A stretch of 64,000 bases of DNA from Strigops habroptila. Taxonomy: Eukaryota; Chordata; Aves; Psittaciformes; Psittacidae. Numbering within the stretch: position 1 is the stretch's first letter; each line of letters begins with the position of its first letter. The position numbers and the translations under genes are program-made. The stretch is taken from contig NC_046358.1 of NCBI RefSeq assembly GCF_004027225.2, positions 7,905,284-7,969,283 on the forward strand, written 5' to 3'. Below are positions 35,001 to 49,100 of the stretch, in pieces. The notes beneath the pieces are model-generated. The model had not been told where the DNA came from. It did not search any database and saw only the letters and a program-made list of their open reading frames with translations.

Positions 35001-36359
35001 ATGCTGAAATCCCAAATGGTCATTGGCTTTGGTTCTGTATACCTGTTCAAATGACAACTGTTCTATCCAAGCTTACTCTCACTAATCAATATAGTTGCAT
35101 CTGAGCATCCTGGAGCTAAATACAATAAAGCAAAAGAAAAATGAGAAAACTGCCCTTTCCGTTAGGAATTGGCCACATGGTGTCACTGTGTCTTAAGACA
35201 GCAAAACCTCTAGCAACAAAGCCTTTAGCAATTCCAAGTTTCCAAAGTATCCCAAGCATGTGGTATTATCGAAGGAGACGCTTCAGCAAAAATGGCAAGG
35301 TCATGGCAGCTTTGCTGTAGGAGTGTTTTAGGAAGATATTTTATGCAAAGCATCTGTTTCCCAGCTTCTTGTACCTTCCTGGAATACATCAGAAATGTTT
35401 TTAGCCCAGAAGCGCTTGTTCTCCAGATGTCTGCATTTGGGAGCGTGCTTATATGCAAAACTTTATCTTAAATTGCTGCAAGTCAGAGATCTCAAAATTC
35501 AGTGGTGCTGAATCCTACACTTGAATCATGGTCCTTCTTCTCCTTCTGTCTTTGTATATCTCAATGTGCAACATCCTGAGCAGAGGAAACTTGGCCTTAT
35601 GGAGCTGAGCGCAATATAAACTGCAGCTCCTGGGACCCACAAAAGGCCATTTTTTCCCTGCTAGTCCTGAAGAATGCTTTGCACAACACACCTGCTCAAG
35701 AGAGCTGTGCCAAAAGCTGACGTACTGGGTGTTTAAGGAGTTTCATAATCTACAGCTATAGCAACAAAGAAAGAAACAGTTGTGTACAGATACACTATGA
35801 GCCTTAGCAAGAAGATGATATCTGGCTGAGGGCATAATGAAAGACTGCAAATTCTCATGCAGTAAGAAGTGTTGGTGTGCACTGTTTCTTCTGTAAAACA
35901 GTGAGCCTTGGAGTAGCAGGACTTATGCTAGCATCCTGATAGTCTGTGTAGGTTAGATTAAGGTTTTATAAAAAGACTAAATGTCTGGCAATGACTTACC
36001 ACTCATGTAGAGTGCAAGGTACTTTGTTTTGATTGTTAGGACATTAGGTAGTTGCAATGCTTTTCCTAAGACAGCTGCTCTGCTTTGTATGACACTCACT
36101 CCCTCTATAGCTGCTGAGAATGATAGCGCTGTTTTAAGATGCATATTTCTTGGTGATAGTTTCACTACTGATTTTGTTTGAGACAGGAGTTGTGGTATGA
36201 ATTTTGGTGCAATGGTATGAATTGAGGAAATGATTGTGTTAGTCTGGCCTTGAATGTGACATGAGACTAATTGCTAAATAAAACCTGAACTGTCAGATCT
36301 CACAGGCTAGAGTAGAGCAGAAATGCCCCAGAGTATGTAAATCCCTTCAAGAGACAGGG
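32082..36359. other. Intergenic segment, nothing recognised
   Basis: This is 4.3 kb of AT-rich sequence without a supported exon, RNA gene or clear mobile element. The longest forward frame (33532-33951) has no domain character. A single TCATAGAATCATAG word at 34857 may be a trace of a CR1 tail. Confidence 0.55.
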
Positions 36360-36468
36360 CAACCTCATCTAGTTCAAGATGTTCCTGTTCATTGAAGGGG
36401 GGTTGGACTAGATGACCTTTGAAGGTCCTATCCAACCCAAACCATTCTATGATTCTACTCTATGAACA
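36360..36468 (+). mobile_element. CR1 LINE 3' end
   Basis: The forward-strand CR1 3' terminus reads GGGGTTGGACTAGATGACC, GAAGGTCCTATCCAACCC, then CCATTCTATGATTCTAC. It is heavily 5'-truncated. Confidence 0.9.
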
Positions 36469-36923
36469 GCATACAGGGTGGGTTTAGAAGACTGGAACAC
36501 ATTTGTGAGCAGCAGATTGTGTTTCCTCTTGTTACTTGCAATGTAACAACACCTTAGAAGTATGTTCAATTATGTTTATTTAGGAACACTTGAATACGAT
36601 TTTGGACTGATTCCTTCCCTTTCCCTCTCACCATTGCTTCTGTAAATATCTTAACAGGAAGAATTCTCCATTGGCTTCTGTTCTGGTGGCGGCCCTTAGT
36701 CTGGGCCATTCTGCAGAAGGTGAAAAATGACATGGTTCATCCTGGGGGAAGTAGAGTCTGAAGCAGAAAGTAGTGTTGAACAGTAATGCATAAAAGCAGA
36801 TGGAGTCTACTGTAGGAGAAGGTGGTATGGGCAAACTTGGGAGTAAATCAGGAACATTGCCAAAACAATTTGTCCTTGTTTCGCAAATCTTGGCAATTGC
36901 TAACCTCATTATGTAGACACAAA

Positions 36924-37172
36924 ATGTCTCTTGGTAGTGTGCAAGGGACTTGTATCATAACTGTAATTATCCTAATAGCACTGCTGCCATGGTGGTATAT
37001 AAACTATAAACAGGAAAGGCTGAAACCCACTGACACAGATGAGTTGCAAATGAAGGGCTGGTGCCTCTACTATAGGAATATGGACAAGAAATGGAAACTG
37101 GCTGAGGAAATCCCTCAAGATTTGTCCCCAGGAACTGCCTTCAAAATGTTTGCTCAGGGAAGAAAGGTGTGA
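36924..37172 (+). CDS. Unrecognised 82-aa single-pass membrane protein frame (doubtful)
   Basis: The ATG at 36924 (A at -3) opens 82 codons ending TGA at 37170-37172. A 9-residue N-terminus precedes a hydrophobic segment (about residues 10-28, CIITVIILIALLPWWYINY). Basic residues (KQER) follow, then a hydrophilic tail with WCLYYRNMDKKWKLAEEIP. The layout is that of a small single-pass membrane protein, or the first exon of a type II membrane protein; the AAG|GTGTGA near the end could serve as a weak splice donor. I do not recognise a family. It lies 0.45 kb after a CR1 end in an otherwise gene-free region, so a chance frame remains likely. Confidence 0.2.
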   Translation: MSLGSVQGTCIITVIILIALLPWWYINYKQERLKPTDTDELQMKGWCLYYRNMDKKWKLAEEIPQDLSPGTAFKMFAQGRKV

Positions 37173-40100
37173 AGAAAGGGAAATAAGTGTGTTTCCTCCC
37201 CTTGTGGTTTTATGAACCTCAGGCCCTGGAAGCAATGCTTCTTCTGAGAAAGCTTTTATATATTGCCCCATTAGTGTATTCTCTGGGAGGCTCTGTTACT
37301 CCATATTTGTGGGAAGAGGTACATTATATATCAGTGCCAAGGGTGTGTAGTTTCTAACATGATTTGACTACAGAGTGAGTCTCCTTGAAATAATGGGAAC
37401 AGCTTGTCTTTTCATGTGAACCTTTCTATAAAGCACATAGACCATCACTGCCTATGGTTATTAGTCAACTACAGGCTCCTAATGTATGTTTAAGATGTAA
37501 AGAAAAACTTGATGCATGGAAGGAAAATAGATTTTTAAAGCTAAGGCCAGCTGTGGTTATTTAGTCTGACAGAATGCATGCATTTTTCTCAGTAATTCCT
37601 GAATCAAGTTCCTAATGTCTGATTGATCTACACATAAAAGACATCATCCAGTCTTGGTTTAAATTTAGCTGTCATGTGGGAGGGAAATGTGGTGTGGAGG
37701 CTGAGAAAAGTCAGGGGTCACAATGTGAAAGGAAGGTGTAGGAGGGAAAATACATAGTTTTAGCTATACCACAGGTTTCAAGGATCAGAAGTAGAATTTA
37801 TTGTCATTTATGGTACTGTGGCACTGCAAAAAGTCAACAGAGAAGTGAGCCCCATGTTGGTAAAAGTGATGAAAGTTCCCAGAGAAACTGTAGAGCTTGC
37901 TCAGAAGAAATCCTGCAATCTAAAGAGATTATATGAACACCAACGCAAACACCAACACAAACACCAACACAAACAAGAAAATAGAAGTAAAAGGGCAGGA
38001 GTTAAACAATAATTAAGCCTGTGAATAAAATGTGGTATGTTTGGATTTTGTGGGGAGCAGAGAGGGGAGGCTGGGCTAATGTTTTGTGCGTATTCCTTTG
38101 TGTGTTCTTTAGTTGTGCTCCAATGCATCAAACACTTGTGCATCTGAGTTGGCACTTTAACAATGAATTATCTTATTAATATCAGTTAGACTATTACTGA
38201 GAGGAACATGAGGAAGTGCCTGAGAAGATCAAAGCTTTTGACTTTTTGAGTACATGAGATAACTACTAAATAGATAGCAGAAAAGCTAGTATTGTCTAAA
38301 CGCAAAACCTACTAATGAATTACCAGTAGCTGCACATCAGGAAGATGTCTCTGAATCTTTTCAGCACACCTTTTTCCCATAGCAAACAGACAAATTTGAA
38401 CCTTCAGAATTTTATTGTGGGTATGTTTTTGGCTGGCTGAATTTTGACTAGCTCCCCTCAGTTATCTGGAGAGGTGAGGGACAGGAAGGCATAGTGTAAG
38501 AGTTGAGGATTTCACTTGTGCTTGACACCACACAGGTAGCAGTAAAAACCACGAGATGCTTTGTCATCAGTATGTTTTGTGTTAGACACTGTTCTGACAC
38601 ATAGAGACTGCATAATGGTGATGACTATGTATGTCAGAAGGAAGTGAAGCTTGAATGATCACAACCAGAACTAGAATTAAGAAATCAAATAGGTTTTGCT
38701 GTCTCTAGAGGCTGAAATGGATTGGCATGGGTTCGTTCATACAGTTCTTCTTTCAAAATGTTAGGTATAAAAGGAGCTGTTAATTGACTGCTATTAGGAT
38801 CTGTTCCCCTTTGGGAATGCATCAAGTAGCTTTACAGTATCTTTGTTTCTTTGTTTTGCAATGGATCTTGTAATATATTCTGTTGAAGTTATTAATATAG
38901 GCTTCCTCGTACAGAAGTATGTTGAATGAAAATAAAGCTGCCCTGCTCACTGCTTCTTACAGACTGTCTCTGATGCCGAGTGAAACCATTAATTAAGTTT
39001 CTGACTCCCAGGTTATTCCCCACAGAGTTGAAGGATGTTTTTCTAGGGGCAAGTGAACAGCATTTAGCTGCATCTGTAATAAGGTAATACAACCATTCAT
39101 TTAATTTGATTCAGAGACACAGAAGGCTAGACAATGTCCTACATGGAACAAGAAGCGTCTTCAAGTATGAATTCAGAGGGTGCGACGCATTTCTGACCCA
39201 TGCTATGTTGGGCTGCAGGATGTTTTGGTGCTCTCTGGACCATGTGTGAAATGATGTCTCCTGTGATACAGACACTTAGTGAAGAATACACTAAATTTCT
39301 CTGAACATTGACAGTATCAGTATACAGTATTTGGGTTCATAAATGGAAGGTATCTAAAAGGGATGTTTTCAAATGATAGCCGTTTGGAGGAAGCAATATT
39401 CTATAACAATAGGATCATGATAATTTTTTCTTTGCATTTCTAGTTTCTATTTCCTCTGAGTTGCTTCAGTTTCCCTGATCTCAGGTGAACTGACTGTTGC
39501 TACTTCCATGCTACAGATTGTTCACTAAATTGCCTAGGATGTGCAGAGAATTTATGACAGAGCCAAGGAATATTCAAATGGAGCAGAGGGCACACTACCA
39601 TTTTAAATATCATTTCCTCTCTCCTCTTTTTCTTGTAAGCAACAGCATGCAGTTGTTGCACAAGGCATTCTGTGCTCCACATATCTGTCCATGTTGTCAG
39701 CTGTTTGTGTATCAAGTCTGAGGAGGAGGAAGAAGTATGAAGTGTGTTAACACCAGCCAGGTACTTCTCATTCGGAGTTTTAACATGCACGAGGAAATGA
39801 TGTCTGATGAACAGAGCTGATCATAAGTTTTATGATGCAACACTTCTCATTTTGAAAATGTTGATTGGGTTCTGTATTGCTGGGTTGGCTGGTTCTCCAG
39901 CTTCTCGGAAACCTGCTTGGAAAGTTGTCATGCTGTCATCAACCTTGTGGACCCACCTGGCCTGTTCCACTGGCTACCCACCATTCTGTGATGCCATGAC
40001 TCTGCTGTCTTTGCCCAGCTACCAGCTGCTACTCCATAGGCTGCCAGAAGTTGAAAGAGCTGCCCATTAGATGTCCTTCACCTGTTGGCCAGTTCCTTTG

Positions 40101-43100
40101 CCTCCAGCTTGCTAGTACTCTTAGCTACCCATGTGGTAGCAAACTAGCTATTGTAGGCAGCGTCCTGGCGTGTGAACTAAGACATCAGCCCAGAAATGTT
40201 TCAAAATCTTTCTTATATAATGAATGAAACCTTTCTGGGAAGGGTGAGGGGAGGTGTGATTTCCTCTGTGGGATGAACATTCCAGTTCCCAGCACTGGTG
40301 CAGGCAAGTCACAGGACATTTTACCTTCTTGCGGTAAACCTTTCACAGCTTGCTTGCTGTACTTGGCTGACAAATACATTCAGTATGTGTGTGAGTACAC
40401 AGTAGAGAAGACCAACAATTAGTGGATTTGAATCATAGAAGGCAAGGGTCTCTACCACTTTGCAACGCATCTATTGCACATCTGTTGCGAGAGATTGCAG
40501 GGTACAGATTGCGTGTGTTGCAGAGAAGGCACCATTACAGGTTTGTGCTCCGCTGCTTTGACAGGTTGTGGGTGAGGCTTGATTCCTGGAGGGATTTGTG
40601 GGAGGGGTCACCATCTGAAATCTAGTCTTCCATCAGATCTCTACCCTTGGAAGCTAGAGTCTCTGAGTGAGTGCATCTCCTCCAGCACACACTCTCCCTG
40701 GCTAGGCCCAGGAGACCTAATTTTGGACCTTTGGCACATAGATGAAGATCCTCTGGCAAAGGAGGCAGAGTATGTAGCTTATTTTAATGTTCTGCTCTGA
40801 ACAGACTCAATGCCTCTCATAACCTACACAAAAATCTTCTGGCTTATTGACCATAACATATCTTGCCTGACACATAAACCATTAGTGTCAGAGGTCTAAG
40901 GTTAAAAACACCCTCGTTCATTGAGATGCTAAAGGCTATACATTTCTATTGGCTTTCATGTGAATTTCTGTTCTGAGTTCTCAGGTTTCAAGCATTGTAA
41001 AAAAATCCTAGGAGCTTCAGAAGTCCCAAGATATTATATGAATTAAGAGGTTAAAAGAGATCCGTGCCTGTGAAAAATCAATTATTTTCTACTAGAATGA
41101 AAGCATTTACAATTGCAGTCAGGTGTTATGTTTTGTGTTGCTGAAACAGAAGAATTAAACCAGATCTAATATGCAGGCATAGAGACAGTCAGAGATAATA
41201 TCAGGCTCCAAGGATGACTCTGCCTTGGCACAAGCTGGAGCAGTTTTCCTGAGACTGGCTGAGACACAGTGTGCTTCAAGTGCCAGGATCTCTGCTTATG
41301 TTTGTCTGCTTTCTACACTGGGCCAAGGGGAGCAGGTCACAGAAAGCTGCTTTCATACTGCTGGAGTAAAGCTGAGAGTGCTCTCAGCAAGCTGAATTCC
41401 AAGTTGCGCTATTAGGAAAAGATTCTTTTTGTCACAGGAATGGTACAAATGGACTAGAAGAACAGACATATACCTAAACAAGAATTTTTTCTCATCAAAA
41501 ATAATTTCTATAGGGATAAGTATTGATGCAGAAGAAGCTTTTATGTTAAAATCCTCATGACTCTGTAGAGCCCATGAAGTCCTCATGAAGTAGTCTTCTG
41601 CTGTTGGAAGTTCTAATACACCAGGAGTGAGTCACAAGGTTCTTAATTGCTCTAAATAAGCTTGCAAGGCTCATAACTCATAATAGCTCTGGTTATGCTG
41701 TTTTAAATTGTTCCCATGGGCTGGTTGATGTCTAGAGATTTTGTATTTAAAAAAGAGAAAAAGATATAATGATGAACATAAGTAAAGAAAGAGAGAAACT
41801 CAGTTTTCAATTTTGACAACCTTTCAGTAACCTTAGAAGAACCATACCAAGAGGTAGTGAAAAGCCCCATAACTTTGCTGCTGGGGTCAATGAATTGTAA
41901 TGATCCACTCACAGGGATGTGTGCTGAATGTATTTTCCACCTCTGATGCTCATTTCCCTAAAAATCTTGATGCTTTAGGCAGCACTTATGGACAATGCTA
42001 CTTGCCTTTGGTCAGATTCCTACTACTGAATTCAAGGTGAGTTTGTATGTTATAGTAAGCTGAGGTAATGGCTAGAAAGAAGGGCAGTCCTGGAAATTCC
42101 TGAGAAAAAGGAAAAAAGTAGTTTTTTGTTGCTTTGGCCCCTCAAATGACTTTAGCATTTGGCCAGAAGAGTGCCAGATGCAATACTGTGGGATAGGGGC
42201 AGAACTCTATAAGTTTGGGGGGACTGGGATGGGAGCCAGACCTCCTCTTTCAGTGACAACTAGGTCTTAGATGAGTTTTGCTGCAACATGAAACTTCCCT
42301 CTCCGATATTTTTTAAGACTTGAGCATTTTCAGCAATTTACCAGGGGTTCTGTGCCAGTGTTCAATTCTTCTTTGTGATCATTACGCCTGCTAGAAAGGC
42401 ATGCTTTGCAGGTGTTTCCAAAGCTACTGGTGGTATAGTTGAATGTATCCGGTTCACCCTGAATTGGCTGTTTCTGTCTTTCTTTGCCCTGTCTCTATGC
42501 CCAGATGAGTGCTTTTCTTACATTTATGATTCACTAAGGTCTTCCAGATTACTTAAGCTAGGCCATAGGTTGGCTGATGCTACCTAATTCAAAAAGCCTA
42601 CCCATTAACTCTACTAACATACAGAAGAACATAGTGAGGATACCTGCTTCTGTCTTTAGTCTTGTTAATTCTGGAGAGCTACTTAGAGGATAAGTTACTG
42701 CCAGGAATGAATGAGTTGAACCCTTAATGACTTGCATATTATTTGAAATAAATCATTGTATATCTTTTATCCCTTTCTGGCCTAACGTCTAAGGGCTGTG
42801 CTCATAACCTTGGATAAAATCAAATACAGGGCTGAAAGAGGATTTGACCCATCTAAGGCTAGAAAGGAAACCCAGCTGTGTCATACGATCACAGTAACCT
42901 TTGTTTTTTATTTAGTCTCACCCAATATAATAACATTCAGTAGCAAACATTCCCTTAGTAGGCCTTGTCCCAGAGAACTTATACAGAGTGAAAAACAATA
43001 GAAGAAAGAAAGAGTTACTCTCTTGATTCTAAAAAAGTGACTATTAAAAGAACAAAAGAGTTTGGTGGCAAGTAAGAAGAAAACCCTTCTATTGATAATT

Positions 43101-46100
43101 TGAAGCTAAATACCATAACCATAAGTCAAGTCTTCCTGTCAGCCAAGTGGGTAAGTGTAATACTTACCTAACTCTTCTGAGGTCTTTACTCAAGCAATTT
43201 CATCCTGACATCAGTGTCAGACTGTTTGTATAAGATCTGAAGATAAACGTCTCCGAAACTGGCTTGAGTGGAATGACATTGAAATATCTTACTCATTTAT
43301 TTCAATTAGATACACTGCAATCACTTGGTTTAAAATAAAAGAAAAATATCTAAACATAAACACAGTGGGTTTCAATGTGTGGCTTTACATTGACGTGTCT
43401 TGGAAAGATAACACTCCTGTCCTCAGATATCCCAGGTAAGTAATAAGCAGCTTCCTCCCATCTTGAAACTGCAGAGATCACTATCTTGCCATATTTAAAA
43501 CCACACCTGCAAAATATCTAAGGAAATTAGTAGCTCTCTTACTCTGGCCAGGAAAAAGAGCCAGTGATACTGGCTTTACTGTATGATATCTTTATTCAAG
43601 CTTGCAGTGGTTCAGGAGATAGGTAGGAGGTTACAGAACCTTTTACTTTTCTGAAGCAGGTTTAGATCTTGATAGCCAGGATGGTTCATGTACAAATTCT
43701 GTTATCATCAGACTGTCACCCAGATAGACAACTAGTTAGAGTCCTAATGACATCGTGTTTGCTGAAAATGGTTGGTTGGAAAGCATTCAAGGATCTAAAA
43801 TAGTTTCAAATTAGCTGTGCTGTTTTGCTCAAAAAGAATGGGGTGGGGGGAAACAGTGAAAAATAGGAAGTTTTTATTTCAAAATTAAATGTTTCAGTTT
43901 TGAAAGGTCTCCGAATCTGGCATTTCTGAAGCTTTGCTTTATAGCTTCTAGTTTCATATGGCAATGTTGAATTGAAAAATGGAGATATACTTGAATAAAG
44001 TTTTTTTTGTTTATTTGGATTATTTCTTACAGTGGTTAAATAACCCAAATAAAAAATAGTTTGGTGATGAGCTAGGGAAAAATACTTCTTTTTTTCCCCC
44101 CAATTTCAGTGAACATTTTGAAAATCTTGGGTTTCAATTTGACAATAGACCATTATTTTCTCAGATTACTGTAATTTTTCTAACCTAGCTACTGAGCAGA
44201 TCGAGGTACAAACTGAGGCAAAGAGAAAGCAACTGCCATCTCTCATTGTCACTGTCTCACAGAAAAAGAAGTTTCTACAAAGCTGCACAGTCTTCCACCT
44301 CCATCTCTTCAATGGTGTGGCTGCATCTAGCCCTAGGAAGGTCCATCACTTAATTCTACATAACATCTTTCATGGGATGAATAAACAAATGTTCTCATAC
44401 AAAATCATAGCAGATTTAAATTTATATACTAATTGCCATTCTTGCTTTTGAGGCTGTTAGGATCAAGCATGAAAGGACTATGAAGACAGTGCTTCACTGA
44501 GGGCAGTTTTTTGTACACCAAAGCTGAGACATGGTTGTGTGTGATTTTGCGGTGCTGTTCCCATTGCTGGGGTAAGTAATGAACTTCACTAAATGAGTCT
44601 TCAGTACCTTTTGGAAGCTCTGTCCCACTTAGCTTTTAAGGTTATGGCAGCAGTAGGATGATCCAAATCACAGCCATTTAGAGTTGCTATCACTGTACTG
44701 CTCGTATCTGACAGCTTGGCTGTGACTGAGTAGCTTCTTGCATGGGGCTGTTAGTGAGCAGCCCACTGGGTAAGCTGCATGAAGCTGAACACTGTATTAA
44801 TTAACTCGCATACCGGGAACAGCATGGGCTTGCATTCCTTCCATTCTGATTCTGTTTCACATATTCTCTTGCGTGCATTACCCAAGCGCCAACAGGTAGT
44901 GTGTGAAGCAATTTAACCTCCATGTAATTTGATATGTCTTCTTATATCTTTTTTCCCCCCTCATATCTTATTTCCAAGTACTTTCTCAATATTAATTCAG
45001 AAAAGAGACAGGATTAAGTCAAAAAGGTGGAATGAGACCAGCTTAATTAACCTGTACTATCTGAAATCCCTCTTCCCTCTGTTTCCTGAGCAGCCTTTTA
45101 CAAACTGAAACTGCAGATACAGTACTATATTTTTTGAGTTTAACTTCACTAGTATAAGCCTAGCATGACTATGCCCTCCTTCTAAAAACAGGAGTGGGAG
45201 GGCTTTCTGTACCCCTTTGAAGATATTGCCTTCTATTTAGCTTGTTCACTAAGGCATTGTGCTGTGCCCTCTTTAAATTTAACCTTTTAGTTTTGTCCTT
45301 ACTTCTTTTTGCAGTTGACTTACTTTGTCTTACTTTCCCCATGCTGTATGTTTTTTTGTGTCTGTAGTAAAGCCTGACTTCACATAGTCCATTTCCCTCA
45401 TGTCCAGGAGGAAATGGACGTGGTACTTGTCAGAGTGCTTGTTGACAAGCAACAGAAAATGTTTTATATATTTTGGCCATGCTGATTTACTGGAAACATT
45501 GACAACTTGGAGTGGCTTTTGCAAAAATTAGTTCCACAGCTCTCCAAAGTAACTTTTGCTCCTTGATTTGAAGACATTCTGGGAGCTTTTTTTCTTCTTT
45601 CCTGTTCCATTAAGACCTGGGTCTCTCTGCTGCAGCTGTTCTGTATTTAATGTGTTGCTCTGTTTCCAGGCAGACATACCCCTCTTTGAGGGGAGTTCAT
45701 TTTTCTCTGGCTGTTTTTCCATTTGTCTTCCCTTTAGGAGGTAAATTTGTCAGCCTAGTATTTTGGTCTCTCAGTTCACTACAGCAAAAACAGCAATATG
45801 AAGGCAGAAATACGAAGGCAGAAAATGAAAACTTCACCTAAGAGCTTTTCCCCCTTTTTCGCTGCTTTTTTTCTTATCTCTGGAAACGGGATTGCTTTCT
45901 GACGAGTTTGGCTCATTTTTCTGGGTGTTTTGTAGCTGACCTTTGATTTGCTACACATACACAGCAGGCCTTTATTTGAGATACCTTTCTTGTTATTATT
46001 TCAAAGACGGCAACCTAACTAAGCACTCAAGTTCTCACCCTGCCACTTGGGTAAGCGTGCATCCAGTCCTCACCTCCAGGGTGGTAGCTGCACTGCCAGC

Positions 46101-49100
46101 CACAGCAGAGTCTTTGGAAATGTCAATTTGAGGTGTTGCTTGTCACTTTCCCAGGAGCATCTAACTAGAGCTGATTTTCAACTGGGGACAGATTTTTGTG
46201 GAAAATGCTGTAAAAAGCGCTTAAAGGTGATCCACAGTGTGCATCTGAGTTTCAGGAGAGATCTAAAGCCTAAGATTCCAGGAAACCTGTTTTCCTAAAT
46301 AATTGTTGTGGTTACATTTCATTTTTTTGTTTCATTCTCTTGCCAAAAGCCAAACTAATAACTACTATTCAATGAAAATTAACTCTTGACATTCTCCCTT
46401 TCCATAAGTATACGATGTCCACTGGTTGTTTGTTGAAGCTTGGTCCTATCTGATATTACAGTCCTTTGGTGAGGACGTATCTTACAGTAAACTTATGGTG
46501 GCCTCCAGCCCTTTTCCAAGTCTGGGTCTGCAGGACATCCAACATGAAGTTGCAAGTGTGGAATAAGGTAAAGCCAGAACAGATTGCCTGGAGCAATGTC
46601 CTGATAGGCGCCCCATGGATTGTCCATCAGCAGTCCACAGTAGGCATGGGAGAGGTGGAGGAAGCCATGCCTGCACCATCTCCAGAGGCTGTCACCAGCA
46701 AGCTGAGGGGGGAATACGATGGGAAGCTGGGAGATGTCAGCTTGTCATGTTCTTTTTATAAGAAGTGTGTAGAGGGAAAAGGCCCAGAAGGTATACAGCT
46801 TTCCCTTTCCCGACCAAAATTTACCTCAATTTCACCAGCATCTCCGCATTGGCCAGGTAATCATCCAGTAGATACTTCAAAATAAGGAGACTTGATCTAC
46901 TGGTTGGCAGAAAGATTTCCAATGATGTACTGGAACAAGTCCCTGTTGTAGGAAGAGTTGAAAAGAGCATTCAGAAGTGGGTTTATCTCCCACCAGAAAT
47001 TTTAATAGTAAGATTTGGCTATCCCTTTCCTTTGATTGTTTTTTTATCTGGAGTATTTTGTGGAAAAACTTTAAACCTACAGAAAGTTCAGCTGCTGACT
47101 AGACAGGTAGAAGAGATGGGGAGTGCAGGAAGACTTTCTGAAGTGGCAGAATCCACCCAAAAACCTGGCAGGACAATACTGGGGCAATAACAAGTTGTGG
47201 TAGGTAATATAGTGACAGGCAAAGATGTGGTAACTGCAGTTTTCCTCTCCCCTCTGACACTGCAGATCTGTCCCTCTCAGACATAGGCAGACTCTTCTCT
47301 GCACAAAGGAGGCAGAGGGTGGAGCTCAGTGCCTGTATAAATTATATGTGTCCTTCAGGTTATTTCAGCCACAACAACAAGCTGTGAGCCTGTTTGGCAG
47401 CTGACGGATCTGTTACTCAAATTGGGGTGCCTGTTGCTGTCGCCATCTTGCATGCCATGGGGAGCCCACCAGCCAAGGTAAGAGAACTGCAGCTCTGTGC
47501 CTTGCTGTGAGCTGGCACCTCGCCACTGGGACCTCCCTGCTCCAGGTCTTGCGAGCAAACTCCTTCCTCTTTACATCTGCTGACACGCAGAGACAAACCG
47601 GTGCAATGCAGGAGGGTCACCTTGGACTTCGTAAACTCACTGCTTTCCCCTTTTACCTCGTAGTAACTAATATGTAAGTGACCTTCAGAGAAAACACAGA
47701 GAATAGGTGGCACTTTGCTATTATCGTGAGGTGTTGGCGTGAACACCGGAATGGAAGAGAGGGCTGGCCTTGATGAGTTTATCTCACTGTAAAATGAAAG
47801 TGCTTTACCCCTACTGTGTGCTGTTCTCAGGATAGCACGTTTGTTGCTTATCACAGCTGAAAAACCCAACAGCTTTTTCTAGCAACAAAGCATAATTCAT
47901 CTTACTTTAGCTGCAGGGGAGAGTTCTGTTGAGCTCTTTGGCTGATTTAGCTATCTTTGATGTAATGTTTACAGCACCTGTGATTCTAGTGGAACTATTT
48001 CATGTCTGGACTTGAGTTTTGTAATAGTAAGTTCCATTCAGAGATTTTAACTGATAGTTTTTAGCATAAATCAATGGAATTATTAGCTGAGAGTTAGTTC
48101 CTCATGTATATCTTTAAAAAGTAATGGATGCGGTATCTGAAATCCGAGATGTGAATTATTTACAACTAACTGTTCTTTATATATCAAACCCCATGTCAAA
48201 TTTTGCAGCAAATAAAAGAAATATGGGCATTCATGAGTTTTAAATACAGTGAGAAACAATGGTACATGCTACAGCTTATAGAGAATCATTAATCGTTAAG
48301 AATAAAGAATACTACTTATACTTGTGCCATGGTAATATTTGCAAGTGAAGTTAAAGATTCAGGAAAATATCAGCAGCTTGAAGAGATAGCTCAAATGGTA
48401 GATTGAAAATATTCAAATGTTGAATGCTCAGGGTAAATAATATAAATATAATGTACTTTGGATAAAATTTGTATCATCTAATCTATCTACCTCTTAGATC
48501 CAGAGCTATCTGTCTTAGATATAAATATTAGCTATCAATTTTAAATATAAATGTTGTATCTGATAATATAACTCATCTGGTAGATGAGTGGTTAGCTCAG
48601 ATATAATTTTATGTAGAAAGTCTCAATTACAGCAAAAGTTCTTGCATTTGATCCTAATACTGCAACTGCTATTCAACGAGTATAGACATAGTCCTGGTTA
48701 ACAGGCAACACTGCCAAAAGGTTAGAGTGCAACCTTAGCTTCAGGTCAGAAAGCTTCTATTCTCAAGGAAGGAAATTCATTCAATACAGCCTGTAGCTCT
48801 GCCATACAGTCAGGCAAATTAATTTTTCAGTATGTGTAAATTAGTAAATAGGTATGGAAATCAGAACAGAGTAGGTTTTGTTTCTTTCTTTTTATATTAA
48901 AAAAGCAAATTGTTTAGAAAAGTGTGGATTCTTCCAGCTATCTAGGAAGACATACTAGGAAGACTATCTAGTCTTCCAATTAATTTTTTGCTATTTTAAA
49001 AAAGCTACTGAATTGACACAGAAATGATGGACAGTATTAATTTACAACTTGCTGGGAATGCTTTTGATATTCATAACAGGGTCTTTTCTTCTGCTCAGAC

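Noticed and set aside
37936-37977. Short direct repeats considered as a CRISPR-like array
   Set aside because: The units are 12 bp in direct tandem without spacers, in a vertebrate genome. It is a simple minisatellite.
46466-46885. 139-codon forward frame with MKLQVWNK followed by GTAAAG, considered as the missing first exon of PLA2G4B
   Set aside because: The phase would fit, but there is no promoter, no similarity to the family N-terminus and a 7-kb distance. This is indistinguishable from chance.
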